NCBI GenBank assembly: GCA_913064995.1
Contig: CAJYBL010000031.1
Coordinates: 1-11,465 of the forward strand
Origin: an uncultured Alphaproteobacteria bacterium
GTDB taxonomy: Bacteria > Pseudomonadota > Alphaproteobacteria > Puniceispirillales > Puniceispirillaceae
Length of the DNA stretch: 11,465 nucleotides
Direction of reading: 5' to 3'
Position numbers and translations under genes: made by a program
The notes under the pieces: model-generated
Told to the model about the DNA's origin: nothing
The model's database searches: none
The model's input: the letters and a program-made list of their open reading frames with translations, nothing else
In this document: positions 8,225-11,465 of the stretch, in pieces
Layout: every line of letters begins with the position of its first letter
How positions within the stretch are numbered: position 1 is the stretch's first letter

Positions 8225-8656
8225 CTAAATATGATTGACGATGGCAACAGTCGCCACCGCGCTTGTCATAAAGGCCATCACCGCAATCAATGACCGTGGC
8301 GAAAGTCGGGCAAGGCCGCAAATGCCATGTCCCGATGTACAGCCCGACCCGATTGCCGTGCCAAGCCCAACCAAAAAGGCCGCGATATAGAATTGCGGCC
8401 CGCTGGCCACCGCCTGCCAGATGATTGGTGCCTTGGTCACAGCCTGCCATATAATCGGGCCAGCCACCGCACCGAGCAAAAATGCCAGCCGCCAGCCGCG
8501 CTCGGCCGGTGATGCGGTTCCGAACAATCCACCAATAATGCCGCTAACGCCCATAATGCGGCCTTGAAACACCATCAGCAGTAATGCTGCCAGCCCAATT
8601 AAACAGCCGCCAAGAAAGGCGCTAATCGGGGTAAAGCTTGCCCACGCAATCGTCAT
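8225..8656 (-). CDS. YeeE/YedE-family membrane protein, first half-subunit
   Basis: This 143-residue inner-membrane protein is the other half of a split YeeE/YedE sulfur-compound transporter. The core motif GSGCTSGHGICGLARLSPRS (103-122) carries cysteines C106 and C113 and is nearly diagnostic for the family. The N-terminal half has a small-residue-rich helix pair (about 11-46) ending in GRIMGVSGIIGGLFG. An oddity is an internal repeat: PIIWQAV occurs at 67-73 and again at 77-83, encoded by neighbouring 30-base units (8438-8467 and 8408-8437) that differ mainly at third codon positions. AAGGA lies 7-8 bases before the ATG. Upstream, 84 bases separate it from the Blh-like gene; downstream, the partner follows after 15 bases. 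A role in moving sulfide, thiosulfate or persulfide next to a persulfide dioxygenase is inferred from context. Confidence 0.92.
   Translation of the reverse strand: MTIAWASFTPISAFLGGCLIGLAALLLMVFQGRIMGVSGIIGGLFGTASPAERGWRLAFLLGAVAGPIIWQAVTKAPIIWQAVASGPQFYIAAFLVGLGTAIGSGCTSGHGICGLARLSPRSLIAVMAFMTSAVATVAIVNHI
8408..8467 (-). repeat. Imperfect 2 x 30-base tandem repeat inside YeeE/YedE gene
   Basis: Two adjacent in-frame 30-base units (8438-8467, then 8408-8437 in reading direction) each encode PIIWQAV preceded by three variable residues. About 17 of the first 21 plus-strand positions match; differences within the seven shared codons are synonymous. This suggests an old duplication kept under selection on the protein. 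Confidence 0.7.
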
Positions 8657-8696
8657 CTATTTTCCTTTGGTAACAATAATCTTTTGAATGAGTCAC

Positions 8697-8718
8697 GGTT
8701 GGGCGAACTTAGCCAACC
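8697..8718 (-). other. Intercistronic inverted repeat (hairpin)
   Basis: Perfect 6-base arms GGTTGG (8697-8702) and CCAACC (8713-8718) flank a 10-base loop in the 84-base gap between the Blh-like gene and the YeeE/YedE gene. No T-run follows on the minus strand, so it is not a classical terminator. It could be an mRNA processing or stability hairpin separating soluble-enzyme from membrane-protein expression. Confidence 0.35.
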
Positions 8719-8740
8719 AATCGCGTCAAAGCCAGTAAAA

Positions 8741-9646
8741 TTAGGAAGATTTTTTGGATTTTAATCCCGAAATAGGAACCTTTAGATAGACATCGCCATC
8801 CGGCTCGGCAGCGGGCATATGCCCTGCCCGCATATTCACCTGAATTGACGGCATGATCAAGGCTGGCATGGCAAGCGTGGCATCACGTTTCAACCGCATC
8901 GCCACGAAATCGGCCTCGCTTGCGCCTTTGCCAATATGAATATTTTTGGCGCGTTCTTCAGCAACCGTTGTTTGCCACGCAATAGACCGCCCGTCAGGGC
9001 CATAATCATGGCAGACAAAAATCCGCATTGCGTCATCAAGTGCCAGAATCTTCTGGATGGACTGATATAGCTGGGCGGCATCACCACCCGGGAAATCGGC
9101 GCGTGCAGTGCCGCCATCAGGCATGAACAGCGTGTCACCAACAAAAACCGCATCGCCAATCACATGCGTCATACAAGCAGGGGTATGGCCGGGAGTATGC
9201 ATCACATAGGCCGGCATTTCGCCAATCAAATAGCGACTTCCATCTTGGAACAATACATCAAACTGGCTGCCATCACGCTGGAATTCGGTACCAGCATTGA
9301 ACATTTTGCCAAAGACTTCCTGCACCTCGACAATTTGTTTGGCAATGCCGATTTTACCACCGCGTTCCTGCTGGATATAAGGGGCAGCCGATAAATGATC
9401 AGCATGAACATGCGTTTCGATAAGCCATTCAACTGATAATTGGTGTTTTTCAACATAATCAATAATCATATCAGCATGCGTATAGGCAATTTTGCCAGCG
9501 GCGTAATCAAGGTCAAGAACGCTGTCAATGATCGCACAGGCATTGCTTTGCGGATCTTTTACCACATAGCTGATGGTGTTGCTTGCCGCGTGAAAAAAAC
9601 CTTCAACATGAGGAATAATCTGGTCTGATTGGGGATCGGATGGCAT
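8741..9646 (-). CDS. Blh/ETHE1-like MBL-fold protein, probable persulfide dioxygenase
   Basis: This 301-residue soluble metallo-beta-lactamase-fold protein resembles the Blh (BigR-operon) and ETHE1 group, non-heme iron dioxygenases that oxidise glutathione persulfide to sulfite. Metal-binding marks are THVHADH (78-84; H79, H81, D83, H84), HTPGHT (150-155; H154), GDTLF with D171 (170-174) and CHDYG (212-216; H213). GTARADFPGGDAAQLYQSI (179-197) matches the Blh/ETHE1 second-shell region. The protein is longer than ETHE1 (about 250), with extra N- and C-terminal segments as in bacterial Blh-type proteins; the C-terminus is Lys/Ser-rich. It is the first gene of the leftward cluster with two YeeE/YedE halves, a pairing known from sulfide-detoxification operons. 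No BigR/SqrR-type regulator is in the window. The ATG at 9646 has only a weak ribosome site (TAAGA). A glyoxalase II activity is less likely given the neighbours. Confidence 0.9.
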   Translation of the reverse strand: MPSDPQSDQIIPHVEGFFHAASNTISYVVKDPQSNACAIIDSVLDLDYAAGKIAYTHADMIIDYVEKHQLSVEWLIETHVHADHLSAAPYIQQERGGKIGIAKQIVEVQEVFGKMFNAGTEFQRDGSQFDVLFQDGSRYLIGEMPAYVMHTPGHTPACMTHVIGDAVFVGDTLFMPDGGTARADFPGGDAAQLYQSIQKILALDDAMRIFVCHDYGPDGRSIAWQTTVAEERAKNIHIGKGASEADFVAMRLKRDATLAMPALIMPSIQVNMRAGHMPAAEPDGDVYLKVPISGLKSKKSS

Positions 9647-9847
9647 TTTTTAAGTCTTACTTTCCCCAAATCGAAATGAAATCAAAAATCATGGCATTAG
9701 CTTACAAGGTCACAGCTTCGGCGCGCGCAAAAGAAAGAAACAATCGTATCTGCCGTTAGAAATATATAGTATCAAAAACCGCAGAACAGGCAAATATTTT
9801 CCAGTTGTAATTCGCCAAATCGCCTGCCAAACTTTTTCATCTTCACC

Positions 9848-9872
9848 GAACATCTTAGTAACATGGATGTTC
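9848..9872. promoter_or_regulatory. 7-base inverted repeat, possible operator or hairpin
   Basis: The arms GAACATC (9848-9854) and GATGTTC (9866-9872) are perfect reverse complements around an 11-base spacer. They lie 82-106 bases before the DUF1330 start and are followed by a pyrimidine-rich stretch (TTTCTT). The spacing suits a dimeric regulator site or a short RNA hairpin; neither can be chosen from sequence. Confidence 0.35.
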
Positions 9873-9881
9873 TTTCTTGAT

Positions 9882-9891
9882 CCAGATCTGG
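9882..9891. promoter_or_regulatory. Perfect 10-base palindrome CCAGATCTGG
   Basis: CCAGATCTGG is its own reverse complement and lies 10 bases after the neighbouring inverted repeat and 62 bases before the DUF1330 ATG. A palindrome of this length can occur by chance, so a role as an operator half of the same site is only a possibility. Confidence 0.25.
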
Positions 9892-9953
9892 TTTCGATCC
9901 CGCAAAACCAAGAGTTTGGCTTTTAAATAATTGCGGGCAAAACGGAATGTAAA

Positions 9954-10247
9954 ATGCGCAAAGCTTATTGGATTAGCACTTATCAAAAAGTCATTGATGA
10001 CACAAAACTAGCCGCCTATGCGGCCTTGGCTGGGCCTGCTATTTCGGCTGGTGGTGGCCGGTTTCTGGCTCGTGGCACACCGGCAAAAGTCTATGAGGCT
10101 GGCGTTCTTGAACGCACGGTCTTGATCGAATTTGATTCGCTTGATGCGGCAATCAGCACGCATGATGGCGCTGCCTATGGCGCGGCACTTGATGCGCTTG
10201 ATGGCGGTGCAATCCGTGAAATTCGTATTGTCGAAGCTGCCGAATAA
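9954..10247 (+). CDS. DUF1330 family protein
   Basis: This is a 97-residue cytoplasmic protein of the DUF1330 family, a small ferredoxin-like alpha/beta-barrel fold related to ABM and EthD proteins, usually dimeric and without a settled function. Family marks are the N-terminal KAYWISTY strand, AAYAALAGPAISAGGGRFLARG (about 20-41, shown here only by its YA..AGP...A.GG...ARG pattern), an aromatic/acidic YEAG, ERTVLIEFDSLDAA (53-66), and the C-terminal YGAALDALDGGAIREIRIVE region. Length is typical. ACGGAA lies about 7 bases before the ATG. It is followed after 55 bases by a TauD-type dioxygenase gene and then by a close paralogue, to which it is roughly 60% identical by eye. A link to that oxygenase, for example as a small binding, isomerase or monooxygenase-like partner, is inference. 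Confidence 0.9.
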   Translation: MRKAYWISTYQKVIDDTKLAAYAALAGPAISAGGGRFLARGTPAKVYEAGVLERTVLIEFDSLDAAISTHDGAAYGAALDALDGGAIREIRIVEAAE

Positions 10248-10302
10248 AACCACCAAATAAAACCGCCGTATCAGCGGCCCTTTTGCAAATGGGGTATATA
10301 TT

Positions 10303-11175
10303 ATGGATTATGAAATCAGGCCGTTAACACAAGGTTTTGGTGCCGAAATATTCGGCCTTGATCTGGCTTCGGGCTTTAGTGACAATCTGGCACAAGATCT
10401 GGTTGGGGCGTGGGTTGACGCTGGCGGCCTGATGGTAATCCATGATCAAACCCTATCAAGCGAACAGCATATTGCCTTGTCACGGCATTTCGGCCCCTTA
10501 TTCGGCGATCCAAACGAAAGCCCGCTGCAAGACACGGTTAGCCGCTATATCCATCCTGATCATCCAGAAATTTACCGTGTATCAAATCAGGTGAGTACAG
10601 ACGGCAAACCCAAAGGGCGAAAAGGGGCTGGCACCTATTGGCATTCGGATGTGTCATTTCGTGACCGCCCAGCCCAGGCATCTTTGCTTCATGCCAAAAC
10701 CATCCCGCCAGTGGGAGGTGATACAATCTTTGCCGATCAGGCGGCTGCCTATGAAGCCTTGAGTGACGGCATGAAAGCCATTCTTGACCCGCTTTACGCA
10801 TGGCATGATTTTGAAGTGGCAGCCCGCACCCAGTATGCCAAGCCAGTCATTGTCGAAAATGATATGGATGGTGCCAATCGCGCACGCCACCCTCTTGTTC
10901 GCACCAAGCCTGAAAATAACAGCAAAAGCCTGTTTGTGAATCCGGGTTTTACCTCGCATATTGACGGGCTTGATGCTGCTGAAAGTCAGGCCATTCTTGA
11001 ATTTCTGTATCAACATTCAATCCAGCCGCAATTTTTATACCGGCACCGGTGGAATGAGGGTGATCTGCTGATTTGGGATAATCGTTCCTTGATGCATTTT
11101 GCCGTTATGGATTATCCCGATGATGAACCACGCTATATGGAACGTTGCACAGTCATTGGGGAAACCCCCGCCTAA
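10303..11175 (+). CDS. TauD/TfdA-family Fe(II)/2-oxoglutarate dioxygenase
   Basis: This 290-residue soluble enzyme belongs to the taurine/2,4-D dioxygenase family, which couples 2-oxoglutarate decarboxylation to hydroxylation of a substrate, often releasing sulfite, an aldehyde or a phenol. The metal triad is visible: H114 and D116 in TYWHSDVSF and distal H265 in WDNRSLMHFA (258-267). R277 and R281 (in PRYMERCTV) take the place of the TauD arginines that bind 2-oxoglutarate. PPVGGDTIFADQAAAY (135-150) is the usual conserved turn and helix. The length matches TauD (about 280). GGGG at 10291-10294 sits 8 bases before the ATG. It lies between two DUF1330 paralogues on the same strand (gaps 55 and 33 bases), so the three are probably one operon. 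The substrate is unknown; a sulfonate would fit the nearby sulfur genes, but those are on the opposite strand. Confidence 0.93.
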   Translation: MDYEIRPLTQGFGAEIFGLDLASGFSDNLAQDLVGAWVDAGGLMVIHDQTLSSEQHIALSRHFGPLFGDPNESPLQDTVSRYIHPDHPEIYRVSNQVSTDGKPKGRKGAGTYWHSDVSFRDRPAQASLLHAKTIPPVGGDTIFADQAAAYEALSDGMKAILDPLYAWHDFEVAARTQYAKPVIVENDMDGANRARHPLVRTKPENNSKSLFVNPGFTSHIDGLDAAESQAILEFLYQHSIQPQFLYRHRWNEGDLLIWDNRSLMHFAVMDYPDDEPRYMERCTVIGETPA

Positions 11176-11208
11176 ATGATTAGAATATACCGTTAACAGG
11201 AGCGTCAA

Positions 11209-11465
11209 ATGCCAAAGGCCTATTGGATCACAACCTATCACAGCATTTCTGACATCAGCAAAGTCGAGGCCTATGCCAAGCTGGCTGGACCAGCGGTTGA
11301 AGCCTGCGGCGGGCAATATCTGGCGCGCGGCGTCGCCCAAGCGGTTTACGAGGCAGGCATTGCCGAACGTACCGTTTTAAGCGTCTTTCCAAGCCTTGAC
11401 GCCGCCATTAAAGCGCATGACAGCCAAGGTTATGGCGCGGCACTCGACGCGCTTGGTGACGGGGC
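11209..11465 (+). CDS. DUF1330 family protein, second copy (partial, runs off window)
   Basis: The frame from ATG 11209 stays open to the window edge and gives 85 complete codons of a second DUF1330 protein. It aligns without gaps to the product of 9954-10247: KAYWITTY at the start, then the shared AGPA..A.GG...ARG pattern, VYEAG, ERTVL, SLDAAI, HD and YGAALDAL. Roughly 60% of positions are identical by eye. A good ribosome site AGGAG (11198-11202) lies 6 bases before the ATG, and the gene starts 33 bases after the TauD-type stop, which points to the same operon. Given the 97-residue paralogue, only about the last 12 residues are missing. The divergence is old enough for the copies to have different partners, or to act as a heterodimer. 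Confidence 0.9.
   Translation, partial: MPKAYWITTYHSISDISKVEAYAKLAGPAVEACGGQYLARGVAQAVYEAGIAERTVLSVFPSLDAAIKAHDSQGYGAALDALGDG

Larger units (their letters stand above)
9647..9953. promoter_or_regulatory. Divergent intergenic region with dyad symmetries
   Basis: These 307 bases separate the leftward Blh-like gene from the rightward DUF1330 gene and contain no convincing ORF. The DNA is more A/T-rich than the flanking genes, with an especially A/T-rich block near 9754-9780. Promoters for both directions must lie here if neither gene is read through from further away, but no -35/-10 pair is clear enough to place. A 7-base inverted repeat (9848-9872), a 10-base perfect palindrome (9882-9891) and a bulged CCAA/TTGG dyad followed by TTTT (about 9908-9924) lie on the DUF1330 side. 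They could be operators or a leader hairpin. Confidence 0.5.

Noticed and set aside
10263..10284. Hairpin CCGC/GCGG followed by CCCTTTT between the first DUF1330 gene and the TauD-type gene
   Set aside because: The stem is only four base pairs and the T-run is four, too weak to call a terminator; at most partial attenuation.

Overview
The window looks like chromosomal DNA of a free-living aerobic or microaerophilic Gram-negative bacterium, most likely a marine alphaproteobacterium. This is inference: the evidence is a complete late cytochrome c maturation module, a persulfide/sulfur-handling cluster, a TauD-type dioxygenase, near-balanced base composition and tight gene packing. The SAR116 (Puniceispirillum) group would fit, but no rRNA or marker phylogeny is present to prove it.

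Layout, left to right. (1) Positions 58-1092 (+) encode a renalase-like FAD oxidoreductase. (2) Positions 1209-2144 (+) encode an auxin-efflux-carrier (AEC) family permease. (3) Positions 2316-6824 (+) form a compact operon ccmF-ccmG-ccmH-ccmI with start/stop overlaps at every junction; this is the heme-ligation and apocytochrome-thiol-reduction half of System I cytochrome c biogenesis. ccmE and ccmABCD are not here. (4) Positions 9646-6841 (-) read leftward as a sulfur cluster: a Blh/ETHE1-like metallo-beta-lactamase-fold protein (probable persulfide dioxygenase), two half-size YeeE/YedE membrane proteins (putative sulfur-compound channel), and a cytoplasmic protein resembling glycine/D-proline reductase selenoprotein B but with cysteine where selenocysteine can occur. 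It converges on ccmI with only 16 bases between the stops. (5) A 307-base divergent intergenic region (9647-9953) holds two short dyad symmetries. (6) Positions 9954-11465 (+) hold a DUF1330 gene, a TauD/TfdA-family Fe(II)/2-oxoglutarate dioxygenase gene, and a second DUF1330 paralogue cut by the window edge.

How they fit together: the ccm module makes c-type cytochromes in the periplasm through thiol-disulfide chemistry. The minus-strand cluster probably imports or exports reduced sulfur species and oxidises persulfide, with the selenoprotein-B-like protein as an unexplained member. The rightmost DUF1330-dioxygenase-DUF1330 arrangement is the best candidate here for an undescribed small catabolic unit. 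No tRNA, rRNA, CRISPR array, insertion sequence or phage gene was seen.
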